A DNA stretch of 64,000 nucleotides from Clostridium putrefaciens (GTDB taxonomy: Bacteria; Bacillota; Clostridia; Clostridiales; Clostridiaceae): NCBI RefSeq assembly GCF_900461105.1, contig NZ_UFWZ01000001.1, forward strand, positions 1,240,001 through 1,304,000, written 5' to 3'. The notes below the pieces were generated by a model. The model saw only the letters and a list, made by a program, of their open reading frames with translations. It was not told the origin of the DNA and searched no databases. Of this stretch, positions 8,669 to 17,435 are shown piece after piece. The position numbers were made by a program, and so were the translations under genes. How positions within the stretch are numbered: the stretch's first letter is position 1; every line of letters starts with the position of its first letter.

Positions 8669-9676
8669 ATGGAAACAATAATACCAAAAGGATATGAAAC
8701 TACGCTAGATATAAAAGAAACAGAGATTGCTATAAAAAAGGTTAAGGATTATTTTGAAGATAATCTTACAGAAGCATTAAATTTAACAAGGGTATCTGCT
8801 CCTTTATTTGTAACTAGTGATACTGGATTAAATGATGACTTAAATGGAATAGAAAGACCTGTAAGCTTTGGAATTAAAGCTTTAAAGGAGCGAGAAGCTC
8901 AAATAGTCCACTCACTAGCTAAGTGGAAGAGGATGGCTTTACATAGATATGGATTTAAGGAAGGTGAAGGCCTTTACACTGATATGAATGCAATAAGACG
9001 AGATGAGGATTTAGATAATATACACTCTATATATGTAGATCAATGGGACTGGGAAAAGATTATCTTGAAAGAAGAAAGAAATAAAGAAACTTTAAAAGGT
9101 ATAGTAAGGTCCATATATAAGGTATTTAAAGAAACAGAAGACTATATTTGTAGTGAATATGATAATTTAAATAAGATTTTGCCAGAAGAAATGTTTTTTA
9201 TAACTACCCAGGAGTTAGAAGACATGTATCCAAAGTTAACATCAAAAGAAAGAGAACACGCTATTTGTAAAGAAAAGAAGGCAGTGTTTTTAATGCAAAT
9301 AGGAGGAGTATTAAAGTCAGGTGAAAGGCATGATGGAAGAGCTCCAGATTATGATGATTGGAACTTAAATGGAGATATATTATTTTGGTATCCAGTGTTA
9401 AATATTGCACTTGAACTATCTTCTATGGGGATAAGGGTAGATGAAAAAACACTAGAAAAACAACTAAGTATTGCAAGTTGCAATCATAAAAGATCATTAG
9501 AATTTCATAAGATGTTATTAGAAGGTAAGCTACCTTATACTATAGGTGGGGGAATAGGTCAGTCAAGGATATGTATGTATTTCCTTAGAAAAGCTCATAT
9601 TGGAGAAGTTCAAGCTTCTTTATGGGGTGAAGAAATACATAAGATTTGTAAAGAAAGTAATGTTGATTTGCTTTAA
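8669..9676 (+). CDS. asnA: Aspartate--ammonia ligase (asparagine synthetase A)
   Basis: A 335-residue class II aminoacyl-tRNA-synthetase-like enzyme that makes asparagine from aspartate, ammonia and ATP. It begins [13 protein letters not shown] and shows [28 protein letters not shown] and the C-terminal [11 protein letters not shown] motif, all typical of AsnA. ATG at 8669 follows TTGGAGGAA; a longer in-frame start at 8645 lacks this ribosome site. Regulation by the Asn-specific T-box immediately upstream matches the function. Confidence 0.96.
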   Translation: METIIPKGYETTLDIKETEIAIKKVKDYFEDNLTEALNLTRVSAPLFVTSDTGLNDDLNGIERPVSFGIKALKEREAQIVHSLAKWKRMALHRYGFKEGEGLYTDMNAIRRDEDLDNIHSIYVDQWDWEKIILKEERNKETLKGIVRSIYKVFKETEDYICSEYDNLNKILPEEMFFITTQELEDMYPKLTSKEREHAICKEKKAVFLMQIGGVLKSGERHDGRAPDYDDWNLNGDILFWYPVLNIALELSSMGIRVDEKTLEKQLSIASCNHKRSLEFHKMLLEGKLPYTIGGGIGQSRICMYFLRKAHIGEVQASLWGEEIHKICKESNVDLL

Positions 9677-9757
9677 CAGTAGACATTTCGAGCTTCCACA
9701 ATATAGAGATAGCACTGAACATTTGCATATAGTTGTTAAAAAGATTTAACAAATAAA

Positions 9758-9795
9758 AACTCTTGATTTATATGAAATAATCAAGAGTTCTTTTG
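9758..9795 (+). terminator. Terminator after asnA
   Basis: AACTCTTGATT (9758-9768) pairs with AATCAAGAGTT (9779-9789), followed by CTTTTGTTTT. Confidence 0.8.
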
Positions 9796-9900
9796 TTTTG
9801 GATTAAAATTAATTTAAAAGCTAATTAGAAAAGAGAATATATTCCTTAGTTAATAAAAGAAAGAGTCTATCCTGTTTAAATCTAATCCTAAATGTTATTA

Positions 9901-10059
9901 TTATAATTCTTCGAAAACATACTTACCTTCTCCACAAACAGGACAAAGCCAATCTTCTGGAATGTCATCAAAGGAAGTACCTTTTGATATACCATTTTGA
10001 ATATCGCCTACCTCAGGGTCGTATATATAACCACATTCTACGCATACATATTTTTTCAT
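9901..10059 (-). CDS. Second rubredoxin (52 aa)
   Basis: A short gene read on the minus strand: it starts [19 protein letters not shown] and ends [14 protein letters not shown]. Both CxxC knuckles and the core [14 protein letters not shown] are present, so the single Fe site is complete. ATG at 10059 follows AGGAGAG. It is a paralogue of the rubredoxin at 1599-1760, closely similar at the metal sites but different between them. It lies between asnA and the LspA-like gene with no obvious redox partner gene beside it, so its electron acceptor is unknown. Confidence 0.95.
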   Translation of the reverse strand: MKKYVCVECGYIYDPEVGDIQNGISKGTSFDDIPEDWLCPVCGEGKYVFEEL

Positions 10060-10229
10060 AATCATCTCTCCTATCCTACATTTGATAGTGTTAATACCAT
10101 TTTATTTATTTTACCATATTTAAGATGGATTTAAATAAGAAAAATTGAAAAACTTCATTTTATATGCTAGAATAATTTACGTAATGTGAACAAATTTTAC
10201 AATAGTAAATGTAAGGGAGTAACAATAAG

Positions 10230-10781
10230 ATGATAAATAAAGACACAAAAGGTAATGTGAATACGGTTTTATGGGTTCTGATTTTAATACTACTAGATCA
10301 AGGTATAAAGTTAATAGTTAAAGGATACTATGGTGTATACATAAAAATAATAGATGATTTAATTTATTTCAAACCTTTTTTAAATGATAAATATTCTTGG
10401 ATGAACTCCATGCTTAATTTGGGAATTGGAAGGAATTTGCATGTAGTTTTAGTTCTAATAACTTTAACATTAGCGTATTATGGATTTAAATATTATTATA
10501 ATAAAAGAGGAAGAAATAAAATAGTTAAATTGGTTGAAATATTTTTATTTTCAGGAGGACTATGTTCATTAATAGATAAATGTTTTTGGAATGGAAGTCT
10601 AGACTATATAATGATTAAGAATTTTTTTATTTTTGACTTAAAGGATATATATATAACTATTTTTGAAGTTATAGTAGTTTTTTGTGCTATAAAAGATTGG
10701 GAAGATGTTTTAAAGTTAGATGAAAAGAAAATAGTAAAAGATTACTTTAAATTTATTAAGGAAGATTTATTAATTAAATAA
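10230..10781 (+). CDS. Divergent signal peptidase II (LspA)-like membrane protein
   Basis: A 183-residue membrane protein with about four hydrophobic segments. LspA features can be traced: an N-terminal LLDQGIKL (family DQxxK), then GGLCSLIDKCFWNGSLDYI near residue 112 (family GGxxGNxxDR...VxDF), and FIFDLKDIYI near 135 (family FNxAD). The two aspartates that form the catalytic dyad of LspA appear to be kept, while the surrounding Asn residues are changed. A canonical LspA is probably elsewhere, so this could be a specialised paralogue or a non-peptidase relative. A GGGAG ribosome site precedes ATG 10230; its 3' end overlaps the convergent amidase gene by 8 bp. Confidence 0.6.
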   Translation: MINKDTKGNVNTVLWVLILILLDQGIKLIVKGYYGVYIKIIDDLIYFKPFLNDKYSWMNSMLNLGIGRNLHVVLVLITLTLAYYGFKYYYNKRGRNKIVKLVEIFLFSGGLCSLIDKCFWNGSLDYIMIKNFFIFDLKDIYITIFEVIVVFCAIKDWEDVLKLDEKKIVKDYFKFIKEDLLIK

Positions 10782-11301
10782 TAATCTTTACAAAATGTAT
10801 TTTATAAGCATCCCAATAAGTTCTAAGGGGGATATTCAAAGCGTCAAAGGAATTTTGAGAGATTAAAGGCTCTTTTCCTATAAAAGAGGTTATAATAGCT
10901 GAATGAAAAATAACGTGTCTATTATCTTCAAAAAACACAAGGTCTCCAACCTCTAAAAGCTCTTTGTTAGATACTTCTAAACCTTTTACGTAGGGGGAGT
11001 TAATACTTTCATTTACTCTTAAAAAGTAATATAGAGAATGGGCTACAGCCCAGGAAATGGACCAAGTATCCTTCATTACATTTCTATTATATTTTTTATA
11101 CCACCAAGGATGATGTTGATTAAAGTCCATAAGGGCACCACCAGCAAATAAACACTGTGATACAAAGTTAGCACAATTTCCACTTGTGTCACCTGAAATA
11201 GGAAAGTATCTATAATTAGGATTGTGATTTAAGGCATAAGTTGTTGCATAAGTTGTAGCATTATATCTTTTATAAGAATTTTGTCTATATGATTTATTCA
11301 T
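10774..11301 (-). CDS. Amidase-domain protein (Amidase_6-like)
   Basis: A 175-residue protein made up almost wholly of a putative amidase domain of the CHAP/NlpC-like type. It has the family's N-terminal YNATTYATTYALNHNPNY, the Cys motif NCANFVSQCLFAGG near residues 42-56 (likely nucleophile in DCxNFVSQ, here with N for D), and GDLVFFEDNRHVIFHSAI with the histidines. Such domains cut peptide or cell-wall amide bonds. No signal peptide is visible, so how it would reach the wall is unclear. Start ATG 11301 follows AAAGAGG. A 19-bp inverted repeat lies in its leader. Confidence 0.75.
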   Translation of the reverse strand: MNKSYRQNSYKRYNATTYATTYALNHNPNYRYFPISGDTSGNCANFVSQCLFAGGALMDFNQHHPWWYKKYNRNVMKDTWSISWAVAHSLYYFLRVNESINSPYVKGLEVSNKELLEVGDLVFFEDNRHVIFHSAIITSFIGKEPLISQNSFDALNIPLRTYWDAYKIHFVKIII

Positions 11302-11304
11302 ATT

Positions 11305-11363
11305 AATATAGCCTCTTTAAATAAATACTATTAATAATAATATATATTTAAGGAGGCTATATT
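11305..11363. terminator. Inverted repeat between two reverse-strand genes
   Basis: AATATAGCCTC (11305-11315) with the following TTTAAATA pairs with 11345-11363, a stem of about 19 bp with one wobble pair around a 21-nt AT loop. It lies after the stop of the 11388-12053 gene and inside the amidase leader. It may terminate the upstream gene or fold the leader; no clear T run is present. Confidence 0.5.
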
Positions 11364-11387
11364 ATACCTTAATTAATACAAGGATAA

Positions 11388-12053
11388 CTAAGCATCTTTT
11401 TTATATATGGAGTTTATAAAAGTATAATCTCCATTATTATCTTGTATAATCTGTTTGTAGATGAACATCGGATTTATAGTTTCTATAAAGGATTCAATCC
11501 AAGACTTCCTTAGGGTATAAAATATGTTTATATCTCCATTTACTAAATCCCAATACTTCTTGTGAAGACACTTAGAAGTAATCCATTTCAAATTATGCTC
11601 AGTATCTTCTGATACGCTATTTACATTATCACAAGGCATACCTTCTAAAATGTAATTATTAACAGCTTTAAATAAATCTCTTGGACTTTCTAGAGGAGAA
11701 TCCTCTTTAACTTCTTTTCCACAGATTTCTCCTTGAGCTTTAAAGGCATCTATAATGATACTTTTAGAATCTTCACCAAATTTTAAAGTAAATTCTGTAA
11801 TTAAGGCCGCAGTTCTTTTTTCAGTTAAAGATATCTTTTCTTGAAGCCACCCATGAATATTAGATTTATCAATAATATCCTCAAGGGGAAGATCTTCTGT
11901 AGGATGTCCTAAGTTATTAATTATATCTTCATATATAATAGAAGCATTACCATACTTTTTATCAAAGGCCTCCACTATATCTTTTTCTAACATTTCAGAA
12001 ACCTTTATTTTATTAAAAAGCCATGAATGTATAGGTGCTAAAAATTTACTCAT
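11388..12053 (-). CDS. Hypothetical protein sharing a regulatory region with hcp
   Basis: I do not recognise this 221-residue soluble protein. It has no signal peptide or membrane segment. The N-terminal part (residues 1-105) looks like two similar helical segments, each with an HxWL motif (LAPIHSWLFNKIKV and SNIHGWLQEKISL) followed by a basic/acidic helix, suggesting an internal duplication. The C-terminal part contains three cysteines, two of them in CDN and KCLHKKYWDL. It is transcribed divergently from hcp, and the shared 315-bp region holds two related palindromes, so it may belong to the same nitrosative-stress regulon. Function not assigned. Confidence 0.6.
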   Translation of the reverse strand: MSKFLAPIHSWLFNKIKVSEMLEKDIVEAFDKKYGNASIIYEDIINNLGHPTEDLPLEDIIDKSNIHGWLQEKISLTEKRTAALITEFTLKFGEDSKSIIIDAFKAQGEICGKEVKEDSPLESPRDLFKAVNNYILEGMPCDNVNSVSEDTEHNLKWITSKCLHKKYWDLVNGDINIFYTLRKSWIESFIETINPMFIYKQIIQDNNGDYTFINSIYKKDA

Positions 12054-12121
12054 ATATTATTCTCCTTTCAAAACCAATTAATTATCTTACATAATAATAT
12101 AAAATTATATTACCCTTGTCG

Positions 12122-12135
12122 GTAACATATATTAC
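12122..12135. promoter_or_regulatory. Imperfect palindromic operator near the divergent gene
   Basis: GTAACATATATTAC matches the GTAAC-N4-GTTAC pattern with one changed base. It lies 69 bp upstream of the reverse-strand start at 12053. It is similar to the perfect site at 12210-12223. The pattern fits Crp/Fnr-family HcpR-like regulators described for hcp genes, as I recall it. Confidence 0.5.
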
Positions 12136-12209
12136 AAAAAATAAAATATTAATAATATTTCATATATAACCTTTAAGTATATTACTTGAATAAAATAAAT
12201 TAAAGTAGT

Positions 12210-12223
12210 GTAACATCTGTTAC
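12210..12223. promoter_or_regulatory. Palindromic operator upstream of hcp
   Basis: GTAACATCTGTTAC is a perfect 14-bp inverted repeat 145 bp before hcp. It fits an HcpR/Crp-Fnr type NO-responsive operator. No regulator gene is present in the window. Confidence 0.6.
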
Positions 12224-12367
12224 CGATAATAAAAGCTATGTCTAGTAAAATAGCATCATAAGGTATTCCAAAAGAAACTAAAAATATTAATAATATAAAA
12301 ATTACCCTTTGGAATATGAATAAAGATAGTTAAAAAATTAAATAAATCTCAAGGAGGAATTGATCAT

Positions 12368-14218
12368 ATGATAACAAGAGAAACTGTAATAGGTGACGTT
12401 TTAAAGGTTAACCCAAAAGCAGCTGAGATATTAATGTCAAAAGGACTAGGGTGTATAGGATGCCCTTCATCACAAATGGAATCTTTAGAGGACGCAGCTG
12501 AAATACATGGTATAGATGTTAAAGAATTGGTAGATTCATTAAATGAAGGACTCTCACTAAAAAAAGAAATCCAAAGTGAAATGTTTTGTTACCAATGCGA
12601 ACAAACTGTAGGCGGAAAAGGTTGTGTTAAAGTAGGGGTATGTGGTAAAAATGCAAATGTTGCTGCACTACAAGATCTTTTAATACATCAATTAAAGGGA
12701 ATAGGTTTTTATGGCTTTAAAGCTATGGAAAAAGGTATTGAATTAAGCGATGAAATGGATAGATTCATGATGGATGGATTATTTACTACATTAACTAATG
12801 TTAACTTCCATGATGAAAGATTAGTTCAATTAATAAATAAAGCTAATGAAATGAAAAGAGAAGTAAAAACTTTAGCAGGAAATGTTGATATAAAAGGATT
12901 TGAAGAAGCAGATTATATGGCTCCATCTTTAGTAGAAGACATGATAAAAGATGCTGCAAAGTTTGGCGTAATGGTAGACAAGTCATTAAACGAAGATATA
13001 CGTTCATTAAGAGAACTTTGTGTTTATGGATTAAAGGGTATGGCAGCTTATGGACACCATGCATATGTACTAGGATTTACAAATAAAGAAGTAAATAAGT
13101 TCTTTTATAAGGGCCTTATGAGTACTTTAGATAATAATTTATCTGTAAGTGATTTAGTAGGATTAAATATGGAGCTTGGACAAGTTAACTTTAAAATTAT
13201 GGAACTATTAGATAAAGCTAATACTGGTAGTTATGGTCATCCTGAACCTACAGAAGTTCTAATTACAAAGAAAAAAGGACCTTTCATAGTAATATCAGGT
13301 CATGATCTTAAAGATTTAAAACAATTATTAGAGCAAACAGAAGGAAAAGGTATTAATATATATACTCATGGAGAAATGCTTCCAGGACATGCTTACCCAG
13401 AACTTAAAAAATACTCTCACTTAGTAGGTAACTTTGGTGGAGCATGGCAAGATCAACAAAAGGAATTTGATAATATTCCAGGAGCTATACTTATGACAAC
13501 AAATTGTATTCAAAAACCAAAAGAAAGTTATATGGATAGAATATTTACTTCAGGAGTAGTAGCATTTCCAGGATGTGACCACATATTAGCAGATGAAAAT
13601 GGAGTTAAAGATTTTAGCGAAGTTATAAATCATGCTTTAGAACTTGGTGGATGGAATGAAGATGAAGATGAAAAGAAAATATTAGTAGGATTTGGACATA
13701 ACGCTACATTAAGTCATGCTAATGAAATAGTAGGAGCAGTAAAGGAAGGTTTAATAAAGCACTTCTTCTTAATAGGTGGATGTGACGGAGCTAAATCTGG
13801 AAGAAACTATTACACTGAACTTGCAACATCACTTCCAAGTGACACAGTTATAATGACTTTAGCTTGTGGAAAGTATAGATTCAATAAGCTTGACTTTGGA
13901 ACAGTTGCAGGACTTCCAAGACTGTTAGATGTAGGACAATGTAATGATGCATACTCAGCAGTAAAAATAGCTTTAGCCTTAGCAGATGCTTTTGAATGTG
14001 GAGTTAATGATTTACCTCTTTCAATAATACTATCTTGGTATGAGCAAAAAGCTGTATGTATATTACTTACATTATTATCCTTAGATATAAAGAATATTAA
14101 GCTTGGACCAACATTACCAGCATTTATATCACCAAATGTATTACAAGTTTTAGTGGATAACTTTGGAATTAGCCCAATAACTAATGCAGAAAATGATATA
14201 AAAGAAATATTAGGATAA
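12368..14218 (+). CDS. hcp: Hybrid cluster protein with N-terminal DUF1858 domain
   Basis: A 616-residue protein. Residues 1-68 form a DUF1858/ScdA-N-type domain (MITRETVIGDVLKVNPKAAE, then CIGCPSS). From residue about 71 (MFCYQCEQTVGGKGC) it is a full Hcp: the N-terminal 4Fe-4S cysteines are spaced CxxC-x8-C-x5-C, followed by cysteine-containing segments for the 4Fe-2O-2S hybrid cluster (ACGKYRFN near residue 500 and others). Hcp reduces nitric oxide or hydroxylamine in anaerobes. The extra domain is about 70 residues beyond the usual start, but the ATG at 12368 has a strong AAGGAGGA site, so the fusion is real. Likely controlled by the palindromes upstream. Confidence 0.93.
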   Translation: MITRETVIGDVLKVNPKAAEILMSKGLGCIGCPSSQMESLEDAAEIHGIDVKELVDSLNEGLSLKKEIQSEMFCYQCEQTVGGKGCVKVGVCGKNANVAALQDLLIHQLKGIGFYGFKAMEKGIELSDEMDRFMMDGLFTTLTNVNFHDERLVQLINKANEMKREVKTLAGNVDIKGFEEADYMAPSLVEDMIKDAAKFGVMVDKSLNEDIRSLRELCVYGLKGMAAYGHHAYVLGFTNKEVNKFFYKGLMSTLDNNLSVSDLVGLNMELGQVNFKIMELLDKANTGSYGHPEPTEVLITKKKGPFIVISGHDLKDLKQLLEQTEGKGINIYTHGEMLPGHAYPELKKYSHLVGNFGGAWQDQQKEFDNIPGAILMTTNCIQKPKESYMDRIFTSGVVAFPGCDHILADENGVKDFSEVINHALELGGWNEDEDEKKILVGFGHNATLSHANEIVGAVKEGLIKHFFLIGGCDGAKSGRNYYTELATSLPSDTVIMTLACGKYRFNKLDFGTVAGLPRLLDVGQCNDAYSAVKIALALADAFECGVNDLPLSIILSWYEQKAVCILLTLLSLDIKNIKLGPTLPAFISPNVLQVLVDNFGISPITNAENDIKEILG

Positions 14219-14295
14219 GATCCATATAATCAAGGTATATTAAAAATAAATAGGTTAACAAATATTTTTAAAATACCTAACAAATGATAATTATA

Positions 14296-14353
14296 AAAAG
14301 TCCTTGATATATTGAATTTTAACAGATAAAATTTAATTATATTGAGGACTTTT
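14296..14353 (+). terminator. Terminator after hcp
   Basis: AAAAGTCCT (14296-14304) pairs with AGGACTTTT (14345-14353), with a further inner AATTTTA/TAAAATT stem. It separates hcp from the siroheme protein gene. Confidence 0.7.
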
Positions 14354-14430
14354 ATAGATTACGGTATTAGTGAATTTAGGTGCAATTTTATTGATAAAAT
14401 AAAAAAATATGTATTATAAGGAGATTCATT

Positions 14431-15081
14431 ATGGGAGAACATTACGGAAACCTTCAAAAGATAAGAGATGGAAAGAGAACTTTTGCAATTACACCATTTA
14501 TACCAGCAGGATTTATACTTCCTGATACTTTAATAAAAATTTCAGAAGTAACTAAAAAGTATAATGGGGTACTTAAAATAACTTCAGGTCAAAGAATAAT
14601 GATAACAAATTTAAAAGAAGAAGATTTACCTAAGATTTGGGAAGAACTTGGTATGGAACCAGCAGTTAAAAGTCAATATTCGGTTAAAAATGTGGAGATG
14701 TGCCCAGCAGGGTTTTGTAAAAGATCAAAATATAATACTATTGGTATTGGAATGAAATTATTGAATAAGTTTTATGGAGCTGAAATGCCAAATAGAACTA
14801 AGATAGGCGTTGCAGGATGTAGAAATGCTTGTGGAAGTGTCTATGCAAGAGATGTTGGTGTTATAGCTGATAAATCTGGGTTTATAGTTGTAGTAGGTGG
14901 ATCAGCAGGATTTAACCCAAGACTTGCGGATATAATAGCTAAAGATATAAGTGAAAAAGAGGCTTATGAATTAGTAGAGAGAGTATTGAATTTTTATAAC
15001 GAAACAGCAACTTTTGGAGAAAAACTAGGAGATTTTATTGATAGGATAGGACTAGAAGAATTTAAAAAGTCTGTATTATAA
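14431..15081 (+). CDS. Small siroheme/4Fe-4S nitrite-sulfite reductase-like protein
   Basis: A 216-residue protein with one nitrite/sulfite reductase repeat: an N-terminal ferredoxin-like half (GFILPDTLIKISEV, then the substrate-side ITSGQRIMIT) and the 4Fe-4S/siroheme half with CPAGFCKRS near residue 91 and GCRNACGS near 131. This matches the compact assimilatory-type sulfite reductases of anaerobes, about a third of the length of classical NirA/CysI. The first cysteine pair is spaced Cx4C. Its position just after hcp, behind a terminator, suggests a role in nitrite/NO or sulfite handling. No electron-donor subunit is next to it. Confidence 0.82.
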   Translation: MGEHYGNLQKIRDGKRTFAITPFIPAGFILPDTLIKISEVTKKYNGVLKITSGQRIMITNLKEEDLPKIWEELGMEPAVKSQYSVKNVEMCPAGFCKRSKYNTIGIGMKLLNKFYGAEMPNRTKIGVAGCRNACGSVYARDVGVIADKSGFIVVVGGSAGFNPRLADIIAKDISEKEAYELVERVLNFYNETATFGEKLGDFIDRIGLEEFKKSVL

Positions 15082-15374
15082 AAAAATGTTATTGGGAGAT
15101 GAAGTGCACATAGTTGTTATTACACGGTATGTTATAGATAGTAAAACTACAAGATTACCCTTAAGATTTTTCAAGTCAAGTCAAGTTACTATTTTAAATA
15201 TAAAAGGTTATAACTAATGATATAGTTAAAGGAGCAGCACATATTGAAAAAAGTTAATATATGCTATATACTTTAATAATATTGTAGGCATCGGAAGAGA
15301 AATTTTATATATTAAGCTGTGTTAGAGTGAGGATGTTAGATTTAAAGATGCCGTCTATTTTAAGGAGGATTTAA

Positions 15375-16076
15375 ATGAGTGTACATATAGGAGCAAAAGA
15401 AGGTCAAATTGCAGATACAGTGTTATTACCAGGAGATCCATTAAGGGCTAAATTTATAGCAGATAACTTTCTAGAAGATGTTATATGCTATAACGAAGTT
15501 AGAGGTATGTATGGATATACAGGAACATATAAGGGGAAAAGAATATCTGTGCAAGGTACAGGTATGGGAGTTCCATCCATATCAATATATGTAAACGAAC
15601 TTATACAAAGCTATGATGTTAAAACACTAATAAGGGTAGGAACTTGTGGTAGTATGCAAGAAGATGTGAAAGTTAGGGAAATGGTTTTAGCTATGAGTTC
15701 TTGTACGGATTCCGCTATAAATAAGATAAGATTTGATGGCAAAGACTATGCACCTACAGCAAATTTTGAACTTTTAAAGAAAGCTTATGATTATGCAACT
15801 AGCCTTGGAATAAATGTTAAAGCAGGAAGCGTATTTACAGCAGATAGCTTCTACCAAGATGATAAAGAGGCTTGGAAAAAATGGGCTAAGTTTGGTGTTA
15901 TGGCAATTGAAATGGAAACTACTGCGCTTTATACAATAGCATCTAAGTTTAATAGAAAAGCATTATCCATATTAACAGTTAGCGATAGCATGTTAACGGG
16001 AGAAGAGACTACATCAAAAGAAAGACAAGAGACATTTACTCAAATGATGGAAGTTGCCCTAGAAATAGCAGAATAA
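15375..16076 (+). CDS. deoD: Purine-nucleoside phosphorylase DeoD
   Basis: A 233-residue hexameric-type purine nucleoside phosphorylase: [29 protein letters not shown] is the family N terminus (phosphate-binding GDPxRA), RVGTCGS lies near residue 87, and MEMETTALY plus [15 protein letters not shown] give the base and ribose site, with the purine-contacting Asp. It splits purine nucleosides to free base and ribose-1-phosphate for salvage. ATG at 15375 follows AAGGAGG. The 293-bp upstream region has weak stems (GCACATATT/AATATATGC at 15237-15264 and GGCATC/GATGCC at 15287/15349) but no riboswitch I recognise. Confidence 0.95.
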   Translation: MSVHIGAKEGQIADTVLLPGDPLRAKFIADNFLEDVICYNEVRGMYGYTGTYKGKRISVQGTGMGVPSISIYVNELIQSYDVKTLIRVGTCGSMQEDVKVREMVLAMSSCTDSAINKIRFDGKDYAPTANFELLKKAYDYATSLGINVKAGSVFTADSFYQDDKEAWKKWAKFGVMAIEMETTALYTIASKFNRKALSILTVSDSMLTGEETTSKERQETFTQMMEVALEIAE

Positions 16077-16134
16077 AGTAATATAGAATTAAATATATTC
16101 AACTGATATATTAATGGATATTAATTAAAAGAAT

Positions 16135-16173
16135 AAAGCTTTAGTATTATTTACAGCAATACTAAAGCTTTTT
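16135..16173 (+). terminator. Terminator after deoD
   Basis: AAAGCTTTAGTATT (16135-16148) pairs with AATACTAAAGCTTT (16158-16171) and ends in a T run. The following stretch to 16404 shows only AT-rich promoter-like sequence. Confidence 0.9.
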
Positions 16174-16404
16174 ATGATATTTAACAACGTTTTGTATAAG
16201 TATATTATAGCCATAATATAAAGTATATATTTGCTTTTATAATGAATAAATTATATAATAAAAAAGATTTTAAAACTTTCAAACAATATTCTAGGATTAT
16301 ATTAGTATGTAATTCTAGAAATTTATATTTAAATAACTAATTTACAAAAAACATCGTATAGGAAATAGAGTCCTAGATAAATGAAGTTATAAAGGAGAAG
16401 AAGA

Positions 16405-17406
16405 ATGAATAAGAATTCTAAGAAAATAAAAAAGAAGAAAAAAAATAAGTTTTCGTGGAAGTTATTTACTGGATTTATTATATTCGAGATTATATTTACA
16501 ATAGCAACTGCACCAATTATAGCCTACTATGGACCATTTAAAAATGTAACAAAGACACTAGTAGGTTCAGCTATGACAACATTAAGTCATCAGTGGATAG
16601 CTACTTCATTTTTATCACAGGAAAGAATAGATAGTATATTAGGTGGTCATAATGATGAAAGTGTAAAGCAAGATCTAAGTTCTAATGATATTAAACTACC
16701 TAAAAATCATGATGAAAATATAGATAGGAAAGATATACATAAACCGGGTAAATTTAAAGGATATATATTAATAGTTAATGATCCTACAAGAGTTAAGGTT
16801 GGATACACGAGTAAACTTTATAAAGAAGGACAGCTTACTAGTGAGATGGCTAGGGATAAGGAGGCTGTGGCAGCTATAAATGGTGGATCCTTTGAGGATA
16901 CCAATGGAGGTAAAAAGTGGACGGGTACAGGAGCTAACCCTAAAGGTCTAATATTAGCTGATGGTGAGATAATACACAATGATCTTGTAGATGGTGAAGA
17001 AAGAGACATGGTTGCATTAACAAAGGAAGGTAGGCTTTTAGTAGGACCCTATAGCGTAGCTGAACTTAAAAAGCTTGGCGCTACAGAAGCCGTGAGTTTC
17101 GGACCAGCCGTTATAGTAAATGGTAAAAGGGTCAATGTAGAAGGTTGGGGAAGTGCACCTAGAACAGCTATAGGACAAAGGGAAGATGGTGCTATAATTA
17201 TGTTAGTTACTGAAGGGAGAAGTTTTACAGGAATTGGAGCAACCTTAGAGGATATTCAAGACGCAATGTTAGAGTGTGGTGCAGTAAATGCCACTAATTT
17301 AGATGGTGGATCATCTTCAACTATGTATTATGAAGACGAAGTGATAAACACTCCAAGCGATAGTACAGGAGAAAGAACAGGTGCCTCTTGTATGTATGTA
17401 AAATAG
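16405..17406 (+). CDS. Membrane-anchored phosphodiester glycosidase (NAGPA domain)
   Basis: A 333-residue protein with a very basic N terminus, one membrane segment (about residues 20-45) and an extracellular phosphodiester glycosidase domain from about residue 115. Typical features are AAINGGSF, a central SFGPAVIVNGKR, APRTAIGQREDG and the C-terminal NLDGGSSSTMYY. The domain family includes the human GlcNAc-1-phosphodiester uncovering enzyme and many bacterial exopolysaccharide or teichoic-acid-associated proteins; the bacterial substrate is generally unknown. It is followed after 29 bp by a gene for another anchored protein, and both probably act at the cell envelope. Confidence 0.87.
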   Translation: MNKNSKKIKKKKKNKFSWKLFTGFIIFEIIFTIATAPIIAYYGPFKNVTKTLVGSAMTTLSHQWIATSFLSQERIDSILGGHNDESVKQDLSSNDIKLPKNHDENIDRKDIHKPGKFKGYILIVNDPTRVKVGYTSKLYKEGQLTSEMARDKEAVAAINGGSFEDTNGGKKWTGTGANPKGLILADGEIIHNDLVDGEERDMVALTKEGRLLVGPYSVAELKKLGATEAVSFGPAVIVNGKRVNVEGWGSAPRTAIGQREDGAIIMLVTEGRSFTGIGATLEDIQDAMLECGAVNATNLDGGSSSTMYYEDEVINTPSDSTGERTGASCMYVK

Positions 17407-17435
17407 TATAAATAGCTGTCAAAGGGGAGAATTAG

